Source of the DNA: HKCCE3408 sp039183205
GTDB lineage: Bacteria > Pseudomonadota > Alphaproteobacteria > Rhodobacterales > Rhodobacteraceae
Length of the DNA: 64,000 bases
Assembly: GCA_039183205.1 (NCBI GenBank)
Contig: JBCDBR010000012.1
Location: forward strand, 1-64,000
Reading direction: 5' to 3'
Shown: positions 53,283 to 62,590 of the stretch, in pieces
Layout of the letters: every line of letters starts with the position of its first letter
How positions within the stretch are numbered: the stretch's first letter is position 1
Position numbers and translations under genes: made by a program
Notes under the pieces: model-generated
Told to the model about the DNA's origin: nothing
What the model saw: the letters and a program-made list of their open reading frames with translations, nothing else
Databases searched by the model: none

Positions 53283-54209
53283 GCGATCTTTCTGTCCATC
53301 CAGCGCGTGCCGCCTTGGGCCTGTTTCAGGAGGCCAATCTGATCCAGAAGGTCGCCATGGTGATGGCGGCTCTCTTAGCCGCGATGGCGCTGTTCGCGCC
53401 GCTCATTGCGCCTTTCGATCCCACCGATCAAAGCCTCATCGCCCGGCTGCGCCCGCCCCTTGGGTTTGAGCGATACCGCGAGGGGCATGTGCTTGGCACC
53501 GATGAGCTTGGCCGCGATGTGCTGAGCCGGTCGCTTTATGGCTTGCGGTTGACCCTGTCGCTGGCGCTTTTGGGGGCCTGCATCGGCATGTTGATCGGGG
53601 CCACCCTGGGGCTGATCGCAGGGCTCCGCCGCGGTTGGACCGAGAATGTGATCATGGGCGCAGTGGATGCGCAGATCGCGATCCCCTTCACGCTTATCGC
53701 TCTTTTGGTCCTGGCGCTTGCGGGGTCTTCGATTGGCGTGATGATCGCCATCCTCGGCGTCGCCTATTGGGAGCAATATGCCCGCATTCTACGCGGTGAA
53801 GTTGCGCAAATTCACAGCCATGCCCTTCATCGAGGCCGCCTATGCTGCTGGCGCGCCGCGGGGCTACATCGCGCGGCGTCATATCCTGCCCAATATCGTC
53901 TCACCTCTGGTGGTGCAGTTCACGCTTTCGGTCTCAAACATCATGATCTTGGAGTCGACGCTCAGCTTTCTGGGCCTCGGCGTGCAGCCGCCCACGGCGA
54001 CACTCGGATCAATGGTTGGATATGGGCGCGATTACATGGCGATTGCGCCGTGGACCGTGATCGCGCCCGCGATGATGATCGTCCTTCTCACCTTCACCAT
54101 TCAAATCCTGGGCGACTGGCTGCGCGATCGCGTCGATGTTCGCCTGCGCGAAAGAAAACCCCAGAAGGCCAAAAAGGCCCGCCACAACCACCCCAACCCA
54201 AGGGAATGA
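53279..54209 (+). pseudogene. ABC transporter permease, DppC type, interrupted by a frameshift
   Basis: The frame from 53279 encodes the start of a DppC-type permease (DELGRDVLSRSLYGLRLTLSL) up to the segment GEVAQIHS, then runs on in a non-homologous frame. The correct C-terminal half (MPFIEAAYAAGAPRGYIARRHILPNI, SFLGLGVQPP) is one base off, so one extra base lies at about 53818-53819 in a CC doublet. The break falls just before the coupling EAA loop, so a product without the C-terminal half would not work. It may be real decay or a sequence error. Confidence 0.88.
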
Positions 54210-54211
54210 CC

Positions 54212-55765
54212 ATGCGGAAACTTCTGCTTACCTCAACCTTGATCGGTCTGGCCGCTGCGGCCGGCGCTCGGGAAATCACCGTTGGTGCCGCCAACGTGTC
54301 ATCTTATCTCGATCCGGGCCGCGACCACTCCAATGTGGGCTCGCAGTTCTACTACAACGCTTTCAACACACTGATCGCGCGTGACTATTCCACGACCGAT
54401 CTGGTGTGGGAGCCCGCGTTGGCGACCTCCTGGGACATCATCGATCCCCTGACCATGGAGCTGCAGCTTCGTGAAGGCGTGGTGTTCCACAATGGCGAAG
54501 CGATGACGGCGTCGGATGTCGTCTTCTCCCTCAACCGCATGTATCAGGCGACCTTTCCGCCCTATCAGGTGCGGTCGCGCGACCGTCTAGGCAATTTCAG
54601 CCATGCCGAGATGGTAGATGATTACACGGTTCGCGTCGTCGTTGAGCGTGAAGAGCCGCTTTGGGAAACGCTGGTGTCACTGCAGCAGGTCATGATCATC
54701 CCCGAAGAGTACACCATGGCGCTTTCGGGAGACACCAATGTGGCCGAAGACGGCGATTTCGAAGCCTTCAGCCTCGCACCTGTCGGCACCGGTCCCTACG
54801 GCATCGCGGAATTTAACCCCGGTGAGACGATCGTTTACGAGCGTTTCGTTGATTTCTGGGGCGAAGCGGCACCTCTGGAACGCGCCACCGTGATCCGCAT
54901 GCCGGAAACTGCCAGCCGCATCACCGCGCTGCGGACCGGTGAGGCCGATATCGTGACCAATATCGCGCCCGACCAATTGGCTCAGATCGAAGCCGATCCG
55001 GACCTTTACACCGTGGGCGCCGCGACGGCGCTGTTTCACGTCATGATCATGAACGTGAACCACCCGGTTCTGGAAGACCCGCGCATCCGTCAGGCCATGA
55101 GCCTCTCCATTGACCGCGACCTTTTGAACGAAGCGCTATGGCTGGGTCAGGCCATCGTGCCCTTGACCCACACCATGGCTGAGATGGGAGATCTGCACAT
55201 GCCGGAACTGCCCACCTTCCGTTACGATCCGGAAGAGGCGCGCCGGTTGCTGGCTGCATCGGATTACGACGGCAGCGAGATCGTATTTGATGCGTTCCCC
55301 GTCTATTACACGAACGGCGTTTTGGCTGCTCAGGCGATCATAGAGATGTGGGAAGAGGTCGGCCTCAACGGGCGCGTCGACGTGCGCGAGGACTGGACCG
55401 GCAACAATGCCGACATGATGAGCCGGTCCTGGTCGAACCCGATGTATTTCGCCGACCCCTTCGGGTCCTTCGGTGTGATGTGGGCGCCCGGTGGTCCCTC
55501 CGAATCCGTTGGCCGCTTCAACACCGATGAGGAATACGCCGAGATGTGGGAGCGTTTCCGCTTCTCCACCGACCTTGAGGCCCGCCGTGAAGCCTATGCA
55601 GAGCTGATGGACCGGATCGAACAGGACCCGCCGGTCCTGCCGCTTTACCAGCCTTATGAAAGCTGGGCGATCCGCACGGACGTGACGTGGGCACTGCAGC
55701 CGGGCCACATCCCTTACGTGCTCGAATTCCGTGCAGGCAACATCGAAGTTGCCTCGGGCAGCTAA
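54212..55765 (+). CDS. Periplasmic solute-binding protein of the Dpp-type importer
   Basis: The 517-residue product has a signal peptide (MRKLLLTSTLIGLAAAAGA) and the family 5 binding-protein fold (ANVSSYLDPGRDHSN, REGVVFHNGEAMTASDVVFSLNR, RIRQAMSLSIDRDLL). The start at 54212 has AGGG seven bases upstream; ATG at 54206 overlaps the permease stop. The ligand is unknown. A terminator follows immediately. Confidence 0.92.
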   Translation: MRKLLLTSTLIGLAAAAGAREITVGAANVSSYLDPGRDHSNVGSQFYYNAFNTLIARDYSTTDLVWEPALATSWDIIDPLTMELQLREGVVFHNGEAMTASDVVFSLNRMYQATFPPYQVRSRDRLGNFSHAEMVDDYTVRVVVEREEPLWETLVSLQQVMIIPEEYTMALSGDTNVAEDGDFEAFSLAPVGTGPYGIAEFNPGETIVYERFVDFWGEAAPLERATVIRMPETASRITALRTGEADIVTNIAPDQLAQIEADPDLYTVGAATALFHVMIMNVNHPVLEDPRIRQAMSLSIDRDLLNEALWLGQAIVPLTHTMAEMGDLHMPELPTFRYDPEEARRLLAASDYDGSEIVFDAFPVYYTNGVLAAQAIIEMWEEVGLNGRVDVREDWTGNNADMMSRSWSNPMYFADPFGSFGVMWAPGGPSESVGRFNTDEEYAEMWERFRFSTDLEARREAYAELMDRIEQDPPVLPLYQPYESWAIRTDVTWALQPGHIPYVLEFRAGNIEVASGS

Positions 55766-55773
55766 GGCCTTTG

Positions 55774-55808
55774 GGCGTGCGGGGGCCTCATCCTCCGCAC
55801 GCCTTTTT
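55774..55808 (+). terminator. Terminator after the binding-protein gene
   Basis: A 9-bp stem (GGCGTGCGG and CCGCACGCC) is followed by five T residues. It lies within the operon, 14 bases before the phosphoesterase gene, so it probably lowers expression of the downstream genes relative to the binding protein. Confidence 0.8.
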
Positions 55809-55822
55809 CCAAGGACGACGAC

Positions 55823-56662
55823 ATGCGGATCGCCATTATGACTGATATCCACCACGGGCCCCGCTCGCATACCAAGCGCGGGGATACGGCGCGCGATCTC
55901 CTGCAGCAGTCCGCACGCTTTGTCGTGGCTGAGAAGCCAGATTTAGTGCTCGACCTCGGCGACCGGATCTCGGACGTGGATCACGAGACAGATTTGCGCC
56001 TCGAGCGCGAGGTGGCCGATGCGCTTTCGGTGATTGGCGTGCCGATCTACCATGTCTGCGGGAACCATGACCGCGACCATCTGAGCGTCGCCGAGAATGC
56101 TGAAATCCTCGGGCAAAGCTTAGAAAGCCAGTTGGTCGATCTGGGCGATTGGACGCTTGCGCTTTGGGGGGCAGAGGCAAAAATCCACCGCGGCGCGGAT
56201 CGGCGCGGGTTTGATCTGCCCGAAAGTGATCTTCTGTGGCTCGCCCATACCGCCGCGGCCGCCGAAAAACCGCTGCTGGTGGCCAGCCATGTGCCTATTT
56301 CCGGGCATTCCCAAATCGGGAACTACTATTTCGAAAACACGCCCGAAGCCTCGCGTTACCCGCAATCAGAGCGCGCGCGTGCGGGCTTGGCGAAAGCGCC
56401 CGTACCCGTTCTTGCGATTGCCGGGCATGTGCATTGGAACACCGTGACGATCGTCGATGGCATCCCCCATCTAACCCAGCAGAGCCTGACCGAAAGCTTC
56501 ACCACGCAAGGCGCGCCTGCTGAAGCTTGGGGCCTTCTGGAGCTTGGGCAGACCTGCCATTGGCAGGTCTTTGGCGGTGATCCGTGTGAGCTGCGGGTGA
56601 CACCGCAGGCCCGGCGCTGGACCGTGCCGCATCCGCCCTTTCAACTGAGATCTGAGACATGA
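55823..56662 (+). CDS. Calcineurin-like metallophosphoesterase
   Basis: The 279-residue product has the five metal-binding motifs of calcineurin-like phosphoesterases: TDIHHG, DLGDR, GNHDRD, ASHVPI and GHVHWN. It lacks a signal peptide, so it is cytoplasmic. Position inside the Dpp-type importer operon suggests it hydrolyses the imported phosphodiester or phosphomonoester. It overlaps the ATPase gene by four bases. Confidence 0.88.
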   Translation: MRIAIMTDIHHGPRSHTKRGDTARDLLQQSARFVVAEKPDLVLDLGDRISDVDHETDLRLEREVADALSVIGVPIYHVCGNHDRDHLSVAENAEILGQSLESQLVDLGDWTLALWGAEAKIHRGADRRGFDLPESDLLWLAHTAAAAEKPLLVASHVPISGHSQIGNYYFENTPEASRYPQSERARAGLAKAPVPVLAIAGHVHWNTVTIVDGIPHLTQQSLTESFTTQGAPAEAWGLLELGQTCHWQVFGGDPCELRVTPQARRWTVPHPPFQLRSET

Positions 56663-58314
56663 GCCCAGCCCTCTCCGTCCGCGATCTAGGCATGGCCTTT
56701 GGCTCTCACCAAGCGGTCAAGCGCATTAGCTTTGACATCGCACCGGGCGAAACACTTGCGTTGGTGGGTGAAAGCGGATCAGGCAAATCCGCCACGGCCT
56801 TGGCCATCATGCGCCTTATCGAGCGCGAAGGCGGGCGGATCACCGGCGGGTCGGTGCATTTGGGCAGCGCGGCCCCGGTCGAGGTCATCGGTCTCGACCA
56901 ACTGGCGCTGCAGAGCATTCGCGGCAACCGCATCTCGATGGTGTTTCAGGAGCCGATGACCTCGCTCAACCCAGTGATGCGGATCGGGCGGCAGATCACC
57001 GAAGTCCTGACCCGGCACCAAAAGCAGAAGCCCGCAGAGGCGCGCGCCGCCGCAGAGGCCGCACTTGCGCGGGTGCGCATCCCAGACCCAGCACGCCGCC
57101 TACGGCAATATCCCCATGAGCTATCCGGTGGTCTCAGGCAGCGCTTGATGATCGCAATGGCGCTGGCGTGCAAACCCGATGTTCTGATCGCGGATGAACC
57201 CTCAACTGCGCTGGATGTGACCACCCAGGCCGAGATCCTGCACCTTATACGCGCACTGCAAGCAGAATTGGGCATGGCAGTGCTGTTCATCACCCATGAC
57301 ATGGGCGTGGTGGCCGAAATGGCCGACCGTGTGCTGGTACTGCGCCATGGCGAGATGGTGGAAGAGGCCGGGACCGACGCGCTTTTTGCCGCGCCCAAAG
57401 CGGCCTATTCGCGCGAGTTGATGGCCGCCACGCCCAAGCTTGGCGCCGGCGGGCCACAGCGTCACCCCTCGGCCAAGCCGCTTTTGGAGGTGGAATGCCT
57501 TGTCACGAGTTTCCGTAGTGCGGGGGGCATGTTCGAAAAACGCGATGAGATCGAGGTCGTGAAGGGCGTGTCGCTGACACTTGACGCGGGCGAAACGCTC
57601 GGGCTGGTGGGCGAGTCCGGTTGCGGAAAATCAAAGCTCGCGCGGTCGATCCTGCGCCTGGTTGAACCGAAATCCGGCAAAGTCCTGTTGGATGGTGAAG
57701 ACGTTCTTGGGCTGAACCGGGAAGGGCTGCGTCGCTTCCGGGAGGACGCCCAGATCGTCTTTCAAGACCCGTTCGCCAGCCTCAACCCGCGCATGCCGAT
57801 CTACCACGCCGCGACCGAGCCCGCCTTTCTCCATGGCCGTGTAGCGGAGGCTGACCGCCGCGACATGGCAGTAGAGCTTTTGGGCCGTGTTGGGCTGGAG
57901 CCTGATGCCGCTGACCGCTATCCGCATCAATTCTCTGGTGGACAGCGGCAACGCATCTGCATTGCCCGCGCCCTGTCGGTGGGCCCGCGTATGATCGTGG
58001 CCGACGAGGCCGTTGCCGCCCTCGACGTGTCCATCGCGCGCAAGGTCACCGATCTTTTGCGCGAGATCCAAGCGCGCGAAAATATCGCGCTTTTGTTCAT
58101 CTCGCATGACATCGCCACGGTCGAGCTCATGAGCCACCGGATTGCCGTGATGCAAGCCGGAGAGATCGTTGAGATGGGACACACCGATGACGTCATTGGC
58201 GCTCCAAAACACCCCTACACCGCCAAGCTGATTGCCGCCGTGCCCTCTCCGGTGCCGCTTCGCGCCCGCACCCATCCCATCACGCCAGCGCCAAAACTGG
58301 CCGAACATGCTTAG
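56659..58314 (+). CDS. Fused dual ABC ATPase, DppDF/GsiA type
   Basis: The 551-residue product has two ABC domains: domain one with Walker A GESGSGKSAT, signature SGGLRQRLMIAMAL and Walker B LIADEPSTALD; domain two with GESGCGKSKL, FSGGQRQRICIARAL and VADEAVAALD (Ala in place of the common Pro). It energises the adjoining importer. The 551-residue fusion replaces separate DppD and DppF. Confidence 0.93.
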   Translation: MSPALSVRDLGMAFGSHQAVKRISFDIAPGETLALVGESGSGKSATALAIMRLIEREGGRITGGSVHLGSAAPVEVIGLDQLALQSIRGNRISMVFQEPMTSLNPVMRIGRQITEVLTRHQKQKPAEARAAAEAALARVRIPDPARRLRQYPHELSGGLRQRLMIAMALACKPDVLIADEPSTALDVTTQAEILHLIRALQAELGMAVLFITHDMGVVAEMADRVLVLRHGEMVEEAGTDALFAAPKAAYSRELMAATPKLGAGGPQRHPSAKPLLEVECLVTSFRSAGGMFEKRDEIEVVKGVSLTLDAGETLGLVGESGCGKSKLARSILRLVEPKSGKVLLDGEDVLGLNREGLRRFREDAQIVFQDPFASLNPRMPIYHAATEPAFLHGRVAEADRRDMAVELLGRVGLEPDAADRYPHQFSGGQRQRICIARALSVGPRMIVADEAVAALDVSIARKVTDLLREIQARENIALLFISHDIATVELMSHRIAVMQAGEIVEMGHTDDVIGAPKHPYTAKLIAAVPSPVPLRARTHPITPAPKLAEHA

Positions 58315-58326
58315 GAAAGACGAGAC

Positions 58327-59031
58327 ATGCTGAAATTTGTGGTTTTGAGTGATCTGCATCTGGTGGAAGAGGGTGAAACCTCGCATGGGCTCGACACCTA
58401 TCGGCGCCTTGAGCAAGGGATCGAGGCGATCAATGCGCGCTATAGCGATGCGGATTTCTGTGTGCTCGCCGGCGATCTGGCCGATCTGGGATATAAGGGC
58501 GCCACCAAACCTTATGACCGGTTAAATGAGCTGGTCTCTAAGCTCACCATCCCCTGCCATATCACCATCGGGAATCACGATAAGCGCGCCGCGTTTGTGG
58601 CCGCCTTCGGCGAGAAAACCCGAGCCGAGACCGGCTATATCGACAAGGTGATCGACGCCAAAGGCTACCGCGTGATTTTGCTCGACTCTGTTCTGGCTGA
58701 CGACGTGAAGGAGTATCACCACGGCGGTGCGTTTGCTGACACGCAACTTGACTGGCTTTTTGCCCGGCTCAGTGAGCATTCTGGGCCGGTTGTCGTTGTG
58801 CTCCACCATCACGCCAACCCACTCATGACGTCGGTCGACAGCATCAAGCTGGAAAATGGAGAGGCATTTGCAAAGGTCCTGAAGACCCATGGCGATGTGC
58901 GCCAAGTCATTGCGGGCCATGTGCACTACACCTCGACCGCGTTGTGGCACGGCATTCCATTCACAACGCTTTCTGGCAGCCATTACAACGTGACGGTGCC
59001 GCTAGATGACACCAAACCAGAGCGGCTTTAG
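58327..59031 (+). CDS. Metallophosphoesterase (cyclic/glycerophospho-diesterase type), C-terminally truncated
   Basis: The 234-residue open frame has the class III phosphodiesterase motifs SDLHL, GDLADLG, GNHDKR, LHHHAN and GHVHYT, like GpdQ/CpdA-type enzymes. All catalytic metal motifs are intact. The frame ends at TAG after PERL, yet the same frame then codes 30 more protein-like residues (GAAQMAVILGTEAQ, LVHFDNYPDGNL) to TGA at 59124, which looks like the missing C terminus. The truncated protein may or may not be active. It follows the fused ATPase by 12 bases. Confidence 0.85.
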   Translation: MLKFVVLSDLHLVEEGETSHGLDTYRRLEQGIEAINARYSDADFCVLAGDLADLGYKGATKPYDRLNELVSKLTIPCHITIGNHDKRAAFVAAFGEKTRAETGYIDKVIDAKGYRVILLDSVLADDVKEYHHGGAFADTQLDWLFARLSEHSGPVVVVLHHHANPLMTSVDSIKLENGEAFAKVLKTHGDVRQVIAGHVHYTSTALWHGIPFTTLSGSHYNVTVPLDDTKPERL

Positions 59032-59124
59032 GGGGCGGCGCAAATGGCCGTCATCCTCGGGACCGAGGCCCAGACGCTTGTCCATTTTGACAATTACCCA
59101 GATGGGAACCTGCGCCTTGGTTGA
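59032..59124 (+). other. Severed C-terminal coding end of the phosphodiesterase
   Basis: Immediately after TAG the same frame codes for GAAQMAVILGTEAQ and then LVHFDNYPDGNLRLG before TGA, a sequence with the conserved look of the phosphodiesterase C terminus. The TAG is thus probably a nonsense mutation or a sequence error rather than the natural end. Confidence 0.65.
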
Positions 59125-59164
59125 TGAATTCAAAATGAATTTGCTGGGGCCCTGAGGGCCTGAG

Positions 59165-59193
59165 CCGTCACAGAGCCGTCGCAAAACCTTCGC
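59165..59193 (+). promoter_or_regulatory. Pho-box-like direct repeats upstream of ugpB
   Basis: Three 7-base repeats spaced by 4 A-rich bases occur: CCGTCAC, CCGTCGC, CCTTCGC with AGAG and AAAA between, an exact 11-base period. This matches the layout of PhoB boxes (7-base repeats CTGTCAT with 4-base spacers), though the repeats differ from consensus. It lies about 96 bases upstream of the ugpB ATG. PhoB control of ugp is well established in other proteobacteria. Confidence 0.6.
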
Positions 59194-59289
59194 AAATCCT
59201 CAGGATCAGCTTAGTGCAAGTGTTACGTTTCAATGGTTCCATTTTTGCCATGTAAAATATAGCCGTACCACGGCTAAAGGAGAAAGACT

Positions 59290-60624
59290 ATGACTCGATC
59301 CTTCATTGGCTCGACAGCAGTTTTGCTGTGCCTAACGACCGGCGCTGTTGCGCAAGATAACACTCAATTCGAATATTGGTATGGGCTTTCCGGCCAGCTG
59401 GGCGACGCAATTGTCGCCACCTGCGACCGGTTCAACGAGCTTCAAACCGAGTATGAGATCATCTGCGTTGGCCAGGACGGCTATGCCAATGCTGTGCAGA
59501 ATTCGATCGCAGCCTTCCGCGCCGACCAGCACCCGGTGCTGATCCAAGCCTATGATGCCGGCACCGCCGATCTGATGATGTCGGGCGAGTTCTACCCCGT
59601 GCACCAGATGATGGAAGATTTTGGCATTGAGATCGACTGGGACGACTATTTTCCCGGCATCGCAAACTACTACGCCGCTTCGACAGGCGAGCTTTTCTCG
59701 ATGCCCTTCAATTCTTCGACCCCGGTTCTCTACTACAACGAGGACATGTATGCGGCAGCTGGCATCGAAGAGCCGCCCGCAACTTGGGAGCAATTCTTCG
59801 CGAATCTGCAGACCCTGAAGGACGCAGGCGTCGAATGTCCCTGGGCCTTCTATCCGTCCAGCTGGATCCATCTAGAGCAGATGTCGATGGCCCATAACGA
59901 GCCGATCGCCACCAACGGCAACGGCTACGACGGATTGGACGCGGAACTGGTGTTCAACACCACGATCCATGTTCGCCATATGGAAGACATCGTCGAAGCC
60001 CTGAACGGGGAGCTTGCCTATATCCGCACCAACCAGTCGGGCATCAACGCGCGCGACAGCTTCGCCAGCGGCGAATGTGCCAATTACTTCGGCTCCATCG
60101 CGTCGCACCAGACCGTGACCAACGTCGTTGCCGATAGCGGGCTGAATTGGGACGTGGAGATGCTGCCCATCTACGAGGGCTTTGAGCGCACGAACACCGT
60201 TGTGGGCGGAGCGTCCCTTTGGGCACTGTCGAACAAGACCGAGGAAGAGTATCGCGGGGCTGCCGCTTATATGCAGTTCCTCGCCACGCCCGAAAGCGAA
60301 GAGTTCTGGTCCACCGTCACGGGCTATATCCCAGTGACCCGCACCGGCTTTAACTTGATGGTTGAAAACGGTTTTTACGACGAAGCGCCCTATGCTGGTC
60401 GTGAAGTCGCAATGGAATCGCTGACCTATACCGAGCCGACTGAGAACACCCGCGGCATCCGCTTGGGTGGCTTCATCCAAATCCGGTCGGAATGGGTGTC
60501 TGAGGTTGAGGCCGCACTTGCCGGCAATCAGACCATGCAAGAGGCGCTTGATACCGCGGTGGAGCGTGGCAACACGATCCTCCGCCGCTTTGAGCGCACC
60601 TATCGCGGCCAAGAACTGCCCTAA
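59290..60624 (+). CDS. ugpB: Glycerol-3-phosphate/glycerophosphodiester-binding protein UgpB
   Basis: The 444-residue product has a signal peptide (MTRSFIGSTAVLLCLTTGAVAQ) and UgpB motifs such as EYWYGLSGQLGDAI, FNSSTPVLYYNEDMY, VVGGASLWAL and ALDTAVERGNTILRRFE. UgpB binds sn-glycerol-3-phosphate and glycerophosphodiesters. An AAAGGAGA site precedes the ATG. The Pho-box-like repeats upstream fit control by phosphate starvation. Confidence 0.92.
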   Translation: MTRSFIGSTAVLLCLTTGAVAQDNTQFEYWYGLSGQLGDAIVATCDRFNELQTEYEIICVGQDGYANAVQNSIAAFRADQHPVLIQAYDAGTADLMMSGEFYPVHQMMEDFGIEIDWDDYFPGIANYYAASTGELFSMPFNSSTPVLYYNEDMYAAAGIEEPPATWEQFFANLQTLKDAGVECPWAFYPSSWIHLEQMSMAHNEPIATNGNGYDGLDAELVFNTTIHVRHMEDIVEALNGELAYIRTNQSGINARDSFASGECANYFGSIASHQTVTNVVADSGLNWDVEMLPIYEGFERTNTVVGGASLWALSNKTEEEYRGAAAYMQFLATPESEEFWSTVTGYIPVTRTGFNLMVENGFYDEAPYAGREVAMESLTYTEPTENTRGIRLGGFIQIRSEWVSEVEAALAGNQTMQEALDTAVERGNTILRRFERTYRGQELP

Positions 60625-60645
60625 GACCTGAGCCTACAACGATTG

Positions 60646-60669
60646 GCGCGGGCGGCTTTTCGCCCGCGC
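60646..60669 (+). repeat. Stem-loop between ugpB and ugpA
   Basis: A perfect 9-bp stem (GCGCGGGCG and CGCCCGCGC) with a 6-base loop lies in the 64-base gap. No T run follows, so it is probably an mRNA-stabilising or attenuating hairpin that favours the binding protein. Confidence 0.6.
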
Positions 60670-60688
60670 AAACCTTCGAGGACCTGAC

Positions 60689-61570
60689 ATGCGCCGCGCC
60701 TATTTCAAGAACAACTGGATGGCTGCCCTTTTTGTGGCGCCCCAGCTTCTGATCATCTTCGTGTTCTTCTACTGGCCCGCGACGCAGGCGCTCTACTGGG
60801 CCTTTACGCTCGAACAGCCCTGGGGCGGCGGCAATGAATGGGTCGGGCTGGAGAATTTCCAGTACATCCTGTCGGACGATCTTTATTGGGACTCTGTACG
60901 TGTCTCGGTCATCTATGCGGTTGCGACGACCGCGCTGGCCATGGGGATGGCCCTGCTGCTGGCGCTCTTTGCCGATCGGCAATTGACGGGATACAAATTC
61001 TACCGCGTGGGGCTCATCTGGCCCTATGCCATTGCGGCCCCGGCGGTTGGCCTGGCTTTCCGCTTCATCTTCAACCCAGCCGCCGGCATCATGAGCTATG
61101 TCAACCAGGTCTGGCCCGGGTTTTGGGAGCCGACACTGAACGGCACCCATGCGATGATCATGGTCATCATTGCAGGCGCGTGGAAACAGGTGGCCTATTC
61201 CTTCATCTTCTTTCTTGCTGGGCTGCAAGCGATCCCACGATCGCTCATCGAAGCCGGTGCGATGGATGGCTCGCCCTTTTTGCGCCGCGTCTGGGATATT
61301 CAGCTGCCGCTTCTGGCGCCCACCTTCTTCTTTCTTTTGGTGATCAACATCACCGATAGCTTCACCGACAGCTTTGGCATCGTCGACACGATGACATCGG
61401 GCGGTCCGGCACGTGCGACCAATCTGATGGTCTATAAGATCTACGAAGACGGGTTCCGTGGGCTCGACTACTCGGGCGCGGCCGCACAATCGATCATCCT
61501 GATGCTCATGGTAATCGCGCTGACCTTCTTCCAATTCAAATATATCGAGCGCCGGGTGCATTACACATGA
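60689..61570 (+). CDS. ugpA: Ugp permease UgpA
   Basis: The 293-residue product has six predicted membrane helices (APQLLIIFVFFYWPA near the start) and the coupling loop LIEAGAMDGSPFLRRVWDIQLP. It is one permease of the Ugp importer. The stop overlaps the ugpE start. Confidence 0.93.
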   Translation: MRRAYFKNNWMAALFVAPQLLIIFVFFYWPATQALYWAFTLEQPWGGGNEWVGLENFQYILSDDLYWDSVRVSVIYAVATTALAMGMALLLALFADRQLTGYKFYRVGLIWPYAIAAPAVGLAFRFIFNPAAGIMSYVNQVWPGFWEPTLNGTHAMIMVIIAGAWKQVAYSFIFFLAGLQAIPRSLIEAGAMDGSPFLRRVWDIQLPLLAPTFFFLLVINITDSFTDSFGIVDTMTSGGPARATNLMVYKIYEDGFRGLDYSGAAAQSIILMLMVIALTFFQFKYIERRVHYT

Positions 61571-62580
61571 CCGAAGCCACCGATCCCCGCCTTCAATCCG
61601 CGCTGACACAAGCGCCCGCCGCGAAACCGCGCAAGCGCCGCCGCCGCGAAGGGCTTGTGGAGACCACACCGCTTTTGGATTGGACGACGCATGTCATCCT
61701 GATCATCGGGCTGCTGCTGTTGTTGCTGCCGATCTACATCGCTTTTACCGCAGCCTCGCAGAGCTTGCCGGAGGTGATGGCCGTCCCCTCCCAACTCACA
61801 CCGTCAAGCCATCTTTGGGAGAACCTTGAAACCGCCTGGACTGAGCGGGATTTCGGCCAGAAATTCATCAACTCTTTGATCCTCGCGGCGGGTGTGGTGA
61901 CCGGGAAAATCCTGATTGCCGCCATCACCGCCTTTGGGATTGTCTTTTTCAACTACAAGCTCCGGATGACGATCTTCTGGCTCGTCTTCATCACGCTGAT
62001 GCTGCCCCTGGAAGTGCGCATCGTGCCGACCTACGCGGTGGCGGCCAATGCGCTGTCGCCGTTCCAGCAGATCGCCGATTGGATCGGGCTTTCGTGGCTC
62101 TTGCAGAACGTGGCGGGGATTGAGCTTGATCTGCAGATGAACCTGTTGAATTCCTATACCGGCCTGATCCTGCCGCTGGTGGCCACCGCCACCGGCACCT
62201 TTCTCTACCGTCAGTTCTTCCTGACGATCCCCGATGAGCTGTTCGAGGCCGCCAAGATGGACGGCGCGGGCTCGCTGCGCTTTCTGTGGCAAATTCTGAT
62301 GCCGCTCTCGGTGACAAACATCGCTGCACTTGCAACGATCATGTTCGTGTATTCTTGGAACCAGTATCTCTGGCCGCTCCTGATCATCACCGATGATGCC
62401 TATGGCGTTGTCGCGGTTGAGCTTGGCCGCCTGGTTCCCAACCAAAACACCACTGGCGGCGAGGTGCCACGCTGGAACGTGGCCATGGCTGGCACACTCA
62501 TCGTGATGATCCCGCCTGTGATCGTCGTCATCGTCATGCAGCGCTGGTTTGTGCGCGGCCTCATCAACACCGACAAATAG
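61567..62580 (+). CDS. ugpE: Ugp permease UgpE
   Basis: The 337-residue product has six membrane helices and the coupling loop LFEAAKMDGAGSLRFLWQILMP. The N-terminal Arg-rich stretch (PRKRRRREG-like) is longer than in E. coli UgpE. It overlaps ugpA by four bases and precedes ugpC by ten. Confidence 0.93.
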   Translation: MTEATDPRLQSALTQAPAAKPRKRRRREGLVETTPLLDWTTHVILIIGLLLLLLPIYIAFTAASQSLPEVMAVPSQLTPSSHLWENLETAWTERDFGQKFINSLILAAGVVTGKILIAAITAFGIVFFNYKLRMTIFWLVFITLMLPLEVRIVPTYAVAANALSPFQQIADWIGLSWLLQNVAGIELDLQMNLLNSYTGLILPLVATATGTFLYRQFFLTIPDELFEAAKMDGAGSLRFLWQILMPLSVTNIAALATIMFVYSWNQYLWPLLIITDDAYGVVAVELGRLVPNQNTTGGEVPRWNVAMAGTLIVMIPPVIVVIVMQRWFVRGLINTDK

Positions 62581-62590
62581 GAGCTGCCCC

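Noticed and set aside
52727..54205. Frame of over 1000 residues running from the first permease to the binding protein
   Set aside because: It is several genes read in one frame because of the frameshift in the second permease; the true parts are annotated separately.
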